This document shows, piece after piece, positions 1-9,147 of a stretch of 47,723 bases of DNA. Source of the stretch: Nitrosomonas nitrosa (GTDB lineage Bacteria > Pseudomonadota > Gammaproteobacteria > Burkholderiales > Nitrosomonadaceae). The stretch lies in assembly GCF_003051105.1 (NCBI RefSeq), contig NZ_QAOO01000022.1, positions 1 through 47,723 on the forward strand. Direction: 5' to 3'. The position numbers and the translations under genes were made by a program. Below the pieces are notes generated by a model, which did no database searches, had not been told where the DNA came from, and was given only the letters and a program-made list of their open reading frames with translations. Every line of letters starts with the position of its first letter. Positions within the stretch are counted from its first letter, which is position 1.

Positions 1-2
1 GC

Positions 3-104
3 CCGGATGAACACCAGGCAAATATCCTGCGCGCTTTGGGCATTACGTTTCCCACTAAACCAAAAATTAGCAAGCGCACAAAAATCAACAAGCATGCCGC
101 GTAG
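3..104 (+). CDS. C-terminal tail of an ORF entering from the left edge, transposase-like
   Basis: An open frame runs from the window edge to a TAG at 102-104 and encodes about 33 residues, ending in a lysine-rich tail. The stretch with ILRALGI followed by a basic end resembles the last residues of some IS4/IS1634-type transposases, but that is a resemblance from memory only. The rest of the gene lies outside the window. It sits next to a broken repA-like gene, which fits an insertion-sequence border. Confidence 0.35.
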   Translation, partial: PDEHQANILRALGITFPTKPKISKRTKINKHAA

Positions 105-154
105 GCAGCAGCCATTTCAGCAATATCGTCATTTTTTAAAGTAAAAACATACAA

Positions 155-1270
155 TTACAGCATTAATGCGTTTGCTAGCCGGGGGAAGATCCGCCTGATC
201 GTCCGTTCCGCACCAAGCCCTCCCTTGCCCTCGAAGGCTTCGGCAAATTGGTTGGCGGTATAACATCGGCCTTGAGCCGCCTCATCGAACAGAATCTCCA
301 AGATGACGTCGCACTTGCGCCTTCGCTCGGCATCAAGACGCTTTCCATAGTCCTGCCTAACAAGCCGTTCATTGACAGTAACTTCCCGCCATTCATCCTT
401 GATCTTGTCGATATGTTTTTGCGGAATGGCTGCCCCATTGCGCAATTCAAATATCAACTGCCGTGTGGTATGCGTCTCGTCGGGGCGATATAGCAGCATC
501 CCGGTGCTGTAGTAGCCACGCAGACTACCCGCGCGGGCCAAGGCCTGAAACGGATCTTCCTCGAATTGTTTCTTGCCGAGCTTCTTGGTATGTTGCACCA
601 ACACGATGCCGGCATCAGGGTTGACAGCCTCACGAATCCGCTCTACCCGCTGTCACAGAAAGAACAACATGGCATCGTTGTCGTTTTCACCGCCACTATC
701 ACCACCGTCAAATACATTGCGAATCGGATCGATGGCGATGTTATCGGGTGCTTTTTCGCCAAATGCTTGCTTTACGGTCGGAATGACCTGGGCGAGTCCC
801 GCATCGTCCAGGATTAAACGCAATTGCGGTGTGGCAATGAAGTTCGCTCGGGCATCTAGTAGCCGGCTTGCTGGCAGTTTTATGCTCTTCACCCGTTCCC
901 GCAGGTAGTGGTACTGCACTTCGGCTTGCAGGTAGAAGACGCGCAGCGGACGAGGTGGCACCATGCCCTGGAATGAGGCGCCAGCCGCCATGTGCGTGAG
1001 CCATGCCAGCAGGAAATCGCTCTTGCCGACCTTGGGCGCGCCACCGAACACCAGCATGCCACCCGGTGTGAGCACACGCGGAGAAATTAGATCAGCAGGC
1101 AGTGGCGAATCGTCATCCAGCAACGCGCCAAGGGTAAAGGTCGCAAGCGTAGGAAGTAGAGCTTTGATCACCCGGCGTTCAGCACACGCGATGAATTCCA
1201 AACGATCGAGAAGGAAGCAGATGGGTTTGCGGCCACCTTTCTGATGCCGATGGATGATTTTCGTGCTCAA
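155..1270 (-). pseudogene. RepA-like AAA ATPase (plasmid/ICE helicase), interrupted by an in-frame TGA
   Basis: The reading frame holds a RecA-fold ATPase of the RepA/AAA_25 type. Walker A is GAPKVGKS (about 1042-1019), a Walker B-like IDPI follows, and a downstream VLVQHTKK matches the sensor histidine strand. A TGA codon at 653-655 splits the gene; the frame is intact on both sides (FFL-stop-QRVERIREAV), so this is a single nonsense change, not a frameshift. Family-like sequence starts only near 1150 (TLGALLDDDSP). The 40 residues before it are read antisense to the ImmA fragment and are probably not native, so the N-terminus is also lost. The C-terminus ends abruptly at 155. Probably a dead gene, unless the TGA is a sequencing error. 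Confidence 0.7.
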
Positions 1271-1759
1271 GTTGATGCTGAGGAACCGTCTTTTGATCTG
1301 CTAAGGCATTGTGCGAAAAGATATGATGTATCACTCATGGCGGCCATGCTGAAATGGATTGAGCTTGCACCTAAACGCACCATTGTGCTGGCTGTTCGGG
1401 ATGACCATGTTCTGTGGGCGCGATCAAACAGGGCGGCTTTTATATCGGGAGCTTATCTTGCGACAAGAAAAATGACTATCCCGGTTCCGTCAGCTTCCAT
1501 CATGCATTCACGTAATTGCAAAACCCAGACCGCTATCAACAAAATACCAGCCTTTGTATGGTTTAGAAAAGAGCCTGTGGACATGCCGCTTACCGAAATA
1601 AGCTTCGTGGCCAATCAATATGGAATAACGTTGGGAATACTTCTTTTGCCAGACGCGCAACCACGTTATTGGCATCAAGACAAAAACGAAACTGATGATA
1701 CCGGACTTGAATCCACGATCGACCTTTTTGAGCGTCGGGGGCAGACGAACATTCGATAA
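1160..1759 (+). pseudogene. 5'-truncated ImmA/IrrE-family metallopeptidase
   Basis: In frame with the ATG at 1244, the sequence is open back to a TAG at 1157-1159. It reads FSTRDEF, then IEKEADGFAATFLMP, the typical segment after the zinc-binding HExxH helix of ImmA/IrrE (COG2856) peptidases. The HExxH part itself is missing. The rest (1244-1759, 171 residues) matches the C-terminal half of these proteins. Family members cleave phage or ICE repressors and usually sit beside an HTH regulator, absent here. The break at about 1150-1160 coincides with the break in the opposite-strand repA-like gene, so one recombination event probably joined the two fragments. Confidence 0.6.
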
Positions 1760-1895
1760 CCTCCATCTTTTGTTCGTCATTTTTGCATCACTTGGTTTTA
1801 TCCATTATTCGCTAGCAACTCCCTCATCGCCCTCTTGAAGTCCTGGCGGCATAATTTCACCATCAAGTGAGTTGGAAAAACGAGAGGCGATACCA

Positions 1896-2012
1896 ATGAT
1901 GGATGTAAACCAAACCCCGCTCGAAAAGATGACCCCGGAGCAGCGCAGGCAGGAAATTGCAGCACTGTTGGCGCGAGGCATTGTACGTTTGCGTGAGCAA
2001 AGACCTCGGTAA
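1896..2012 (+). CDS. Small recombinase-cassette protein (38 aa), function unknown
   Basis: A short ORF begins with two consecutive ATG codons (1896 and 1899) preceded by GAGG at about 1882-1885, and stops with TAA at 2010-2012. The product contains MTPEQRRQEIAALLARGI followed by a basic helix. Very short proteins of this kind are commonly found just before DUF2924 and serine recombinase genes in proteobacterial elements; that context, more than the sequence, supports it as a real gene. It is followed by a 95-nt spacer and then the DUF2924 gene on the same strand. Confidence 0.6.
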   Translation: MMDVNQTPLEKMTPEQRRQEIAALLARGIVRLREQRPR

Positions 2013-2107
2013 CCGCTAGATTTCTGTGGAGAGAGCGAGTTTGAACTTGACTCTTCTGGCTGGGGAAGCGTTCATTCAAACCCCATCAACAAGACAAAAA
2101 CGTCAAA

Positions 2108-2602
2108 ATGAACGCACGTAACACCCCATATTCTTTTCCACCATCAGTATTATCACAAATCGCCCAGCTACCTAGACTGCCGATGACAGAAATCAAGGCG
2201 CTTTGGAAACGATTATTCGGTACCGAGATACCGAACTACAATCGTCAGTTTCTGGAGCGACGCATTGCACACAAACTGCAACTCATAGAATTCCGCAAAA
2301 CCAATCACAGATTGCTGGAAAGTAACGAACGGCGCATCAAGGCATTGATCGAGACCGGAAAACTGCGCAGCCGTGAAAAGGATTATCGCCCCATACCAGG
2401 TAGCGAATTGATACGGATACATAAGGATGTCGAGCATCGTGTGGTGGTAGAAGCGGACGGTCAATATCAATATGAAGGCAGCCGGTATGCCAGTCTCTCT
2501 GCAATTGAACGCGAGATCACCGGCACGCGATGGTCTGGACCGCTTTTCTTTGGGTTAAAAGCACCTGTGAAAACCAAGGCCAAGAAAGGAGCCAGGCGAT
2601 GA
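2108..2602 (+). CDS. DUF2924 domain protein
   Basis: The 164-residue basic protein matches the DUF2924 family: an N-terminal LPRLPMTEIKALWKRLFG segment, a central ERRIAHKLQ helix, and a C-terminal strand region ending SLSAIEREITGTRWSGPLFFG. Family members are encoded directly upstream of large serine recombinases on prophages and integrative elements. Their biochemical role is not established. Here the stop overlaps the recombinase start as ATGA (2599-2602), indicating translational coupling. The gene appears intact although its partner recombinase is broken. Confidence 0.8.
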   Translation: MNARNTPYSFPPSVLSQIAQLPRLPMTEIKALWKRLFGTEIPNYNRQFLERRIAHKLQLIEFRKTNHRLLESNERRIKALIETGKLRSREKDYRPIPGSELIRIHKDVEHRVVVEADGQYQYEGSRYASLSAIEREITGTRWSGPLFFGLKAPVKTKAKKGARR

Positions 2603-3876
2603 GCGAAAACATCAAACGACGCATGCGCTGTGCGGTTTACACGCGCAAATCTACTGATGAGGAGCTGGATTGCGGTTTCTGATGATTATGACGATCCAGT
2701 TTACTCCGGTGGCAATATGGAACGGCCCGCACTGCAGCGCCTATTGGCTGACATCGAAGCTGGCAAGATCGATGTTGTTATCATCTACAAGATAGACCGA
2801 TTTACGCGCAGTCTTGCCGATTTTTCCAGGATGGTCGAAGTGTTCGAGCAGCACAGGTGTCGTTTGTTTCGGTGACCCAAAATTTTAATACGACGACTTC
2901 CATGGGTCGGCTGATGCTGAACATCTTGCTGTCTTTCGCACAGTTTGAACGCGAAGTGACCGGTGAGCGCATTCGTGACAAAATTACTGCCAGCAAAAAG
3001 AAAGGTCTATGGATGGGTGGAATTCCACCTCTCGGCTACGATGTCGAAAATCGTCGGTTGGTACCCAATGAGCGTGAAGCCAAGATTATCCGGCATATTT
3101 TTCAGCGTTTTGTTGAGATTGGCTCCAGCACCATGCTAGTCAAGGAGCTGAAGCTGGATGGAGTAACTTCGAAATCCTGGGTTACTCAGAACGGCAAGGT
3201 GCGTGAGGGCAAACCCATTGATAAGGGGCTGATCTACAAACTGCTAAACAACCGCACTTACCTGGGAGAGTTGCGCCACAAAGAGCAGTGGTATCAGGCC
3301 GAGCATCAGCCTATCATCGATCGTGAACTGTGGGACAAGGCGCATGCCATTCTTGCCACCGATGGGCGCGTCCGTGGCAATACTACCCGAGCGAAGGTGC
3401 CGTATCTGCTCAAAGGTATCGTGTTTGGTAATGATGGCCGCGCCTTGTCACCGTGGCACACGACAAAAAAGAACGGGCGTCGTTACCGCCACTACATTCC
3501 ACAGAGGGACGCTAAGGAGCATGCAGGTGCATCGGGATTGCCGCGTTTGCCTGCTGCAGAATTGGAATCGGCGGTGCTCGACCAGTTGCGTGCAATCTTG
3601 CGCTCACCAGAGCTGCTGAGTGAAGTGCTATCCCAGGCAATCAAGCTTGACCCAACATTGGATGAGGCAAAAGTCACCGTGGCCATGATACGGCTCGATG
3701 CAATTTGGGAACAATTGTTTCCGGCGGAGCAGAGTCGGATCGTCAAATTGCTGGTCGAGAAAGTCATTGTGTCGCCCAACGATCTTGAGGTGCGACTGCG
3801 TGCCAACGGCGTTGAGCGACTGGTGCTGGAATTAAGTCCGAAGCCAATCGCTCAGCAAGAGGAGGCATTGGCATGA
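2599..3876 (+). pseudogene. Large serine recombinase, broken by an internal deletion and a frameshift
   Basis: The frame starts at ATG 2599 with RCAVYTRKSTDEEL, the N-terminal strand that carries the nucleophilic serine in resolvase-type recombinases. It shifts near 2665, where roughly 25-30 residues expected between STDEEL and WIAVSDDYDD are missing. A second shift at about 2850 (EQH/VSFVSVTQNF) looks like loss of one C in a CACCAG-like site. From 2857 to 3876 the rest of the catalytic domain (FDT-like NFNTTTSMGRL, QFEREVTGERIRDKI), the recombinase domain and the C-terminal region are open. The end overlaps the next gene as ATGA. The enzyme would have excised or inserted the element; in this state it should be inactive. 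Confidence 0.8.
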
Positions 3877-4310
3877 GCGAAATCCGAATCCAAAAGACTG
3901 GGACGCCAGATGTTATTGCATCCAGCGATGGCAGGCTGACCTTGTCCGTGCCAATTCAGATCAAGCGCCGCAGTGGACGCAAACTGGTTACATTGCCAAA
4001 TGGTGAAACTGCAAAAGCGCGGCCCTGGAATGCATCGGCAACACCACTTCAGTTGGCGCTGGCCCGGGGTCATCGATGGCTCGTCATGTTGGAGTCTGGC
4101 GAAGTCAAATCACTGAGAGAAATTGCTGCCCAAGAAGGAGTAGACAGCAGTTATGTAAGTAGGATGGTGAACCTGACTACGCTTGCGCCTGATATTGTGG
4201 CCGCGATTCTGGATGACGCGTTGCCGAACCGCATTACGCTGTTTGATATAGCGGTTGATCCGCCGGTGTTGTGGAAGGGGCAGTGGGAGCGGTTTAAGAT
4301 TGTTAGTTAA
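3873..4310 (+). CDS. Recombinase-associated helix-turn-helix protein
   Basis: This 145-residue protein is translationally coupled to the recombinase (ATGA at 3873-3876). Residues 75-105 form a clear helix-turn-helix, LREIAAQEGVDSSYVSRMV, followed by a helical segment with APDIVAAILDD. The end, FDIAVDPPVLWKGQW, is characteristic of the small HTH proteins that follow serine recombinases in proteobacterial elements. The role is unproven; a DNA-binding directionality or accessory factor is likely. No defects are visible. Confidence 0.7.
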   Translation: MSEIRIQKTGTPDVIASSDGRLTLSVPIQIKRRSGRKLVTLPNGETAKARPWNASATPLQLALARGHRWLVMLESGEVKSLREIAAQEGVDSSYVSRMVNLTTLAPDIVAAILDDALPNRITLFDIAVDPPVLWKGQWERFKIVS

Positions 4311-4649
4311 TGAAAGTAATTCATACGTATTTGTACGTATATTTTTAGCCAGCGTATTTCGATACCCTATTGATGCTTCAGAATCAAATTTTGTTGGATT
4401 TAATTCCTCGCTCCTTGGTGTGTAAGCTGGTTGATAACAAGCAGCTAGCTTGAAGCGCATGCTGGCGTGCCCTCGGAGGAACGGTTTTTGAGGATTTCTT
4501 AGGAGGATCCGAAACTGAAAAACAAACGGGCCAAGTAATGCTGTGCTAACACCTGCCTCTACGTTCCCGAGCGCTCTCGCTACTTTTGATTTCGGCAATC
4601 GCTATTCGTTAGGCCACTCGATTCGATAAACCACTAATGGAGATAGAAT
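4311..4649. other. Intergenic gap, no gene seen
   Basis: No convincing ORF on either strand. The right end of the recombinase cassette lies here. An AT-rich stretch at about 4320-4345 contains two TACGTA palindromes 11 bases apart. The tyrosinase-fusion start lies 14 nt downstream of an AATGGAGA-type ribosome-binding site at about 4636-4643. Confidence 0.4.
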
Positions 4650-7600
4650 ATGAAATGCCGCAAGAATGTACGCAACCTGACTCAAGCCGAAAAGAATGAC
4701 TTCGTCCGCGCCTGCAAGGGTCTCAAGGGACTTCCCAGCCTTTTGCACCCAGGTACTCAGAGCCGTTATGACGATTACGTGGAGGTTCATCTCAACGCAA
4801 TGAACTCCAACCCCAACTGGGGGCATGGTGACAGAGCATTTCTCCCTTGGCACCGGGAATTACTATACCGGTTTGAAAAGGATTTACAAAGCATCGTCCC
4901 CGGTGTCCGCATCCCTTACTGGGATTGGACGCGCCACAAGACTACAGCGGATGTAGGGTTTCCGTTCAAAAACGAATTTCTTGGACGTGATGGTGATCCA
5001 GCAGACAGCGACCGCGTCAAGCGCGATCCCGCGGTGCCTCTGAATGCCGATGGTACCTACCCGTTCGAGTTTGATCCCGATAATTGGACGATTGTTGTGA
5101 AAGACTTCGCCGTTGACCCCAGTTTCCTCACCCGAGATTTCGGCAGCTGGGCCGACGCTCCGGATTTGCCGGTGAACGATCCGCCGCTGCCGGTCGGCGT
5201 TAACGCCAGTTTCCGTCAGGCTGTAGGCTCCACAAGTTATGGAACGTTGCGCTCCAGAGCGGAAGACATTCATAATCTGGTTCACCGCTGGGTCGTTGGG
5301 GCGATGATCACCGCATCATCGCCAAACGACATGGTGTTCTGGCTGCACCACGCGGCGATCGACCGTATGTGGACTCTATGGCAGAAGAAAAACCCCGCGC
5401 TCGATCCCTACGTCGGCTCAGCGACATTAGGCCACGGGCTTACCGACACGATGATCTTTCACGATCCCGGCGATCCTGCCCCGTGGGTTGGCACGGCCAC
5501 GCCGCAACAGATGATCGAAGGTCATACGATTCATGGCGACGGCGTTTGGTACGATACCGACCTTCCCGAGATCAGCCTCGATTCCGGGCCCACGCTTGCC
5601 TTCGGCGACATACCGGAAGGGCTGACGACGTTTCGCGCCGTACGTTTCCGTATCCAGACCTGCCGGGCGACGCGCTTTCGTATCACTGCGGCACCGACCG
5701 GCAATTTCGGTTTAACGCCACTCGGCACCGAATTTATCGCCCAGCCGGACGAAGCCGCCAATTTTGTAAACGGTTACGTATGGGTGCAGTTCCACGCGGT
5801 TGGTGCTGCTTCGCAATCCTCCAGCGTCTCCATCCAGGCGTATATCATCGATGACGAAGGCTATTACGCTGCGACCGAAGGCGCTGAATTTGCGCTGGGT
5901 TCGTGGTCGGTCAACCTCACGGCCGGTGTAGAAGCCCGCGCGAATAACGCGGTAGTGCTTGTGCTGGATCGCTCGGGAAGTATGGCCGCTGCTGCCGGCG
6001 GAACCAGCACCCGCAGTTCGCTGCTCAAGAACGCCGTGGGAGTATTTCATACCCTCATGCTTCCCGACGACGAGATCGGTGTGGTCAGTTTTGATGATCT
6101 GGTCGAAACGCCGCTACCGCTCACCACTCAGAGCGCGGGGCTGGGCACCCTTCTTACCGGAACGGCTCTGGATCCGCGAGGATTGACTGGGATCGGTCTC
6201 GGTATCCAGACTGCGGCGCCAATACTGGCCGGTTCGAGCCACACCAATCGCTCGATGCTGATACTGACCGATGGTAACGAAAATGTCCATCCCTATGTTA
6301 ACGAGCTACCAGCAGGCACCATCAGTAACCGTACATTTTCAATTGGCTTCGGCCTGCCCGGCCAAGTGAGCGACACTGTGCTGAGCGCGATTGCCAGCAA
6401 CACAGGAGGATTCTTCTCTGTGACCGGTAATTTTAGCACGGAAGAGCAGCGCTTTTTCCTCACCAAGCACTTCGTGCAAGTTTTGGCGGGTGCGACCAAC
6501 GCAAACATCATCATTGATCCGCAAGGCGAACTGGGCTGGGGCGATTCCCATATCGTTGAGTTCGATGTCGCGGCAACCGAGGTCAGCATCGATGTCATTG
6601 CGTTGTGCCCGCTGGCCGACTTGCTGGAATTCGTGTTGCTGACGCCAGGCGGTCAGATCGTCAACCCCGCCTCGGCAGCCGTCGAGCCGAACGTGCAGTT
6701 TTTGGTCAAGGGCGATGTCGCCTTCTACCGGTTGCTGTTGCCGGCGTTACCGGCGGCAGCTGTTGGATCCCATGCCGGACGCTGGCAGGCGCATTTCCAG
6801 TTGCGCAAACTGGAAGAACTAAAAGGCTGGCTGGTCGAACATCGTCAAGCGTGGACTACTTTGGCGACACTGCGCGGGCGCGGTACGCTGCCCTATAATT
6901 GCATCGTCCACACCTACTCGAACTTGAATTTTGACGCTTTACTCATACAAGCCGCCTTCACGCCCGGTAGCGAGATCAAGCTGGAGACAACCCTGTCCGA
7001 GTACGGCGTGCCTTTTGGCCGGCAAGCCAACGTTTGGGCCGAAGTAACGCGGCCAGACGGCTCGACGGACTCTGTACTCTACAGCGAATCTGGTTCCGGC
7101 CGTCACAAGGCTGCTTACTCAACCTCAGGCGCCGGTGTGTATCAGTTCCGAGTTCGAGCCAACGGCGCGACCTCGTCAGGACACCCGTTCACGCGCGAGA
7201 AACTGCTAACGGCCAGCATTTTTGCCGGTGAAGGTGCGGGTAGTGGCGGTCTTGATGATTTGATCGACGTGATTCGCGAACGCGACGAACGGCTCTGCCG
7301 CTTGCTGCTATGCTTGACGGAACAGGGGGTACTTGATGAACGCATCGAAAAGGCGCTCCGCGAAGCTGGCATCGATATCAATGCGATCCGTAAATGTATC
7401 AAGCAGTGGTGCGCATCGAATCACAGGGACAGGGAATTGAGTATGGCGAAAACCGACGGAACAGCCTCCTTATCGCCTCATTCAACCGATCTGCTGGACG
7501 AACTGATGCGGCGGTTGGCGTTAATCGACCCTGAAATCTTCTTTACCACCACGCCGCCATCAAGACCGATTATACGCCCAGCGCCTCTACCCAAGAAGCG

Positions 7601-7760
7601 GATGCCTCACTCTAAGGGAGAACACTTTCCGCCCGTGAAGGCCGAGGATGAAGATGAAGGTTGCAAACCTTGCCCGGATGAGCACGATTGTGGACATGAT
7701 CAAGACGACTCGTCACCGCACGGCCAGGGACATGACGAGCCATCGGGACGGGAGAGGTGA
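4650..7760 (+). CDS. Tyrosinase-VWA fusion protein (1036 aa)
   Basis: Residues 40-300 are a tyrosinase type-3 copper domain. CuA ligands are H47, H59 and H68 in the signature H-x4-FLPWHR, with E76; CuB ligands are H208, H212 and H234 in FWLHHAAID. This domain normally oxidises phenols to quinones with O2. After a beta-rich linker, a von Willebrand A domain (about 433-620) carries an intact MIDAS DRSGS (D440, S442, S444). A beta-sandwich-like region follows, then a helical segment with several cysteines. The last 40 residues are rich in H, D, E and C (CKPCPDEHDCGHDQDD) and could bind metal. There is no signal peptide, so it is cytoplasmic or exported by an unseen route. The start has an AGAT-type RBS and fits the tyrosinase N-terminus. 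It neighbours a cytochrome P460 relic and a multicopper oxidase. Confidence 0.85.
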   Translation: MKCRKNVRNLTQAEKNDFVRACKGLKGLPSLLHPGTQSRYDDYVEVHLNAMNSNPNWGHGDRAFLPWHRELLYRFEKDLQSIVPGVRIPYWDWTRHKTTADVGFPFKNEFLGRDGDPADSDRVKRDPAVPLNADGTYPFEFDPDNWTIVVKDFAVDPSFLTRDFGSWADAPDLPVNDPPLPVGVNASFRQAVGSTSYGTLRSRAEDIHNLVHRWVVGAMITASSPNDMVFWLHHAAIDRMWTLWQKKNPALDPYVGSATLGHGLTDTMIFHDPGDPAPWVGTATPQQMIEGHTIHGDGVWYDTDLPEISLDSGPTLAFGDIPEGLTTFRAVRFRIQTCRATRFRITAAPTGNFGLTPLGTEFIAQPDEAANFVNGYVWVQFHAVGAASQSSSVSIQAYIIDDEGYYAATEGAEFALGSWSVNLTAGVEARANNAVVLVLDRSGSMAAAAGGTSTRSSLLKNAVGVFHTLMLPDDEIGVVSFDDLVETPLPLTTQSAGLGTLLTGTALDPRGLTGIGLGIQTAAPILAGSSHTNRSMLILTDGNENVHPYVNELPAGTISNRTFSIGFGLPGQVSDTVLSAIASNTGGFFSVTGNFSTEEQRFFLTKHFVQVLAGATNANIIIDPQGELGWGDSHIVEFDVAATEVSIDVIALCPLADLLEFVLLTPGGQIVNPASAAVEPNVQFLVKGDVAFYRLLLPALPAAAVGSHAGRWQAHFQLRKLEELKGWLVEHRQAWTTLATLRGRGTLPYNCIVHTYSNLNFDALLIQAAFTPGSEIKLETTLSEYGVPFGRQANVWAEVTRPDGSTDSVLYSESGSGRHKAAYSTSGAGVYQFRVRANGATSSGHPFTREKLLTASIFAGEGAGSGGLDDLIDVIRERDERLCRLLLCLTEQGVLDERIEKALREAGIDINAIRKCIKQWCASNHRDRELSMAKTDGTASLSPHSTDLLDELMRRLALIDPEIFFTTTPPSRPIIRPAPLPKKRMPHSKGEHFPPVKAEDEDEGCKPCPDEHDCGHDQDDSSPHGQGHDEPSGRER

Positions 7761-8097
7761 GAAGAAATAGATAGATAACCGGAGCGGAAGTTTTGGAAGC
7801 GGGCGGACGGTTTCCTATAGCAAAATGAGAGCGGAGTACCTGTCCATATAATGATTCGATCTATGAGGGGGGGTCGCCCGACCTAACAAATGACGTTATT
7901 CTAATTCTCAATAGAAATAGTAGTTATAAAATAACGTAATATCCTGTAAACAATAAGTTATATTTCAAAAATTATTGCCTTTTCTATTAGGAATTGGAAT
8001 TAGATGATTGATGGTAACTTTGTCTTTAGGACCAAAGTAACAGGCATGAAACTCAGGCTGCAACAAAAGTTTCCAGAAAATTTAAAGGAGAGCGATC
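7761..8097. other. Intergenic gap, no gene seen
   Basis: No supported ORF. The first part has a GGGGGGG run near 7866-7872 next to CGCCCGACC, then the region becomes very AT-rich (7890-8000), which could hold the promoter for the following gene. An AAAGGAG ribosome-binding site lies at about 8085-8091, just before the ATG at 8098. Confidence 0.4.
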
Positions 8098-8716
8098 ATG
8101 AAAATGACAGAGGCTAAAGAAATCTGGAAAAAGTGGCGTACCGACCAGAAACGGGGCAAGTTACTTTTTTCTTTGCTAATCTGCTCGTTTTTGTTCGCTG
8201 GCTGCGGTGACGACTCACGTTTCGTAAATGGAACGAGCCTTAAACTCCCCGCCGATTATCGTGAGTGACCATTCATTGTTTCAGGTCTTGGTTTGACCTA
8301 CGAAGAACAGGTAACTCCCCCGGCTGCACCCGTCTTCACGAACGTATTTGTGAATCCTTCTTAATATCGTGCTTTCATGCGAACTGGAATGTGGCCTAAC
8401 GAGACCGTATTCATTCTTGAATTCAGACAATCTCACACCGATACAGCCCCAAACAAAGGGGGAGCGATTTCAGGGTGAATTGCTCAAGCTTGAAGTGGAA
8501 GTGAAGGACTCCCGATTTTCAGACGGATGGGCATTCTTCGGCTTCGGATTGGGATCAGCGCTGAAAGATGTTGTTGCACCGTTGTCTGGTAGTGCTGCCG
8601 CCTCATGTGTACAGTGTCACACAAATCAGACAGCAGTGGAACGCACGTTTGTTCAGTTCTATCCCACGTTGCTGAAAGTGGCTCGCGATAAGGTCACCTT
8701 GAAACCGGGGTTCTGA
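8098..8716 (+). pseudogene. Cytochrome P460 family gene, degraded
   Basis: A good RBS and ATG at 8098 open a frame with a lipobox-like LFAGC. The frame then follows the P460 pattern (LPADYRE-stop-PFIVSGLG, VFVNPS-stop-YRAF, GMWPNETVFILEF). Stops are TGA at 8266-8268, where the family has Trp, and TAA at 8362-8364. A frameshift in the G-run near 8457-8462 moves the reading to the frame ending at 8716, which keeps DGWAFFGFG and the c-type haem motif CVQCH (8606-8620). Functional P460 proteins of ammonia oxidisers and methanotrophs are periplasmic haem enzymes that oxidise hydroxylamine. Three lesions make this copy almost certainly dead, though most of its length survives. Confidence 0.8.
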
Positions 8717-9147
8717 GATTCGAGAATTGTTATGCCGTAATTAAATAAACGAGGTAATCAAGGAAAAGGGTGTTCATTTTTCCTATACGTCCAGGTTCCA
8801 TAGTGAGCATGATTAATTTCGCTGAGACTCAATCGGAGAGCTTGGATCATGCACAGTAAAGATATTAAAGATATATAGGCTAATAGCTTAGATAAAAATA
8901 AGCGAATGTTTGTTAGTTTATCAAACTGACAGTTTCCTCATGAGAGAAAAATAAGGTATGTAAAAGTATCTTTGAACAAGTCAGCAAACCAGAGAATTTG
9001 GTACTTGCCAAAATAGTTACTAAACATTAACTATTGCGGCAGGTTCTTGAATCTGCCCATCAAATAGCGGGGGTAATTTATAGCATCAGTTGTACTTTTT
9101 GCGAAATACGATTCAATCGTCAATGTCAGAAAGAAGGAGAAGATACT
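8717..9147. other. Intergenic gap, no gene seen
   Basis: AT-rich sequence with no supported ORF. An upstream extension of the next gene's frame is open to about 9034 but encodes an unrelated Cys-rich stretch. The AAGGAGA site at 9134-9140 places the real start at 9148. The gap probably contains the promoter of the multicopper oxidase fusion. Confidence 0.4.

Noticed and set aside
4316..4350. Twin TACGTA palindromes as an attachment site for the recombinase
   Set aside because: The motif is short and AT-rich, and no second copy was found at the other side of the cassette.
5369..5854. Long ORF inside the tyrosinase fusion in another frame
   Set aside because: Arg-rich translation of high-GC coding DNA in the wrong frame; a shadow of the real gene.
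9034..9147. N-terminal extension of the multicopper oxidase
   Set aside because: It starts with a TTG lacking an RBS and encodes an unrelated stretch, while ATG 9148 has a strong RBS and starts a recognisable domain.
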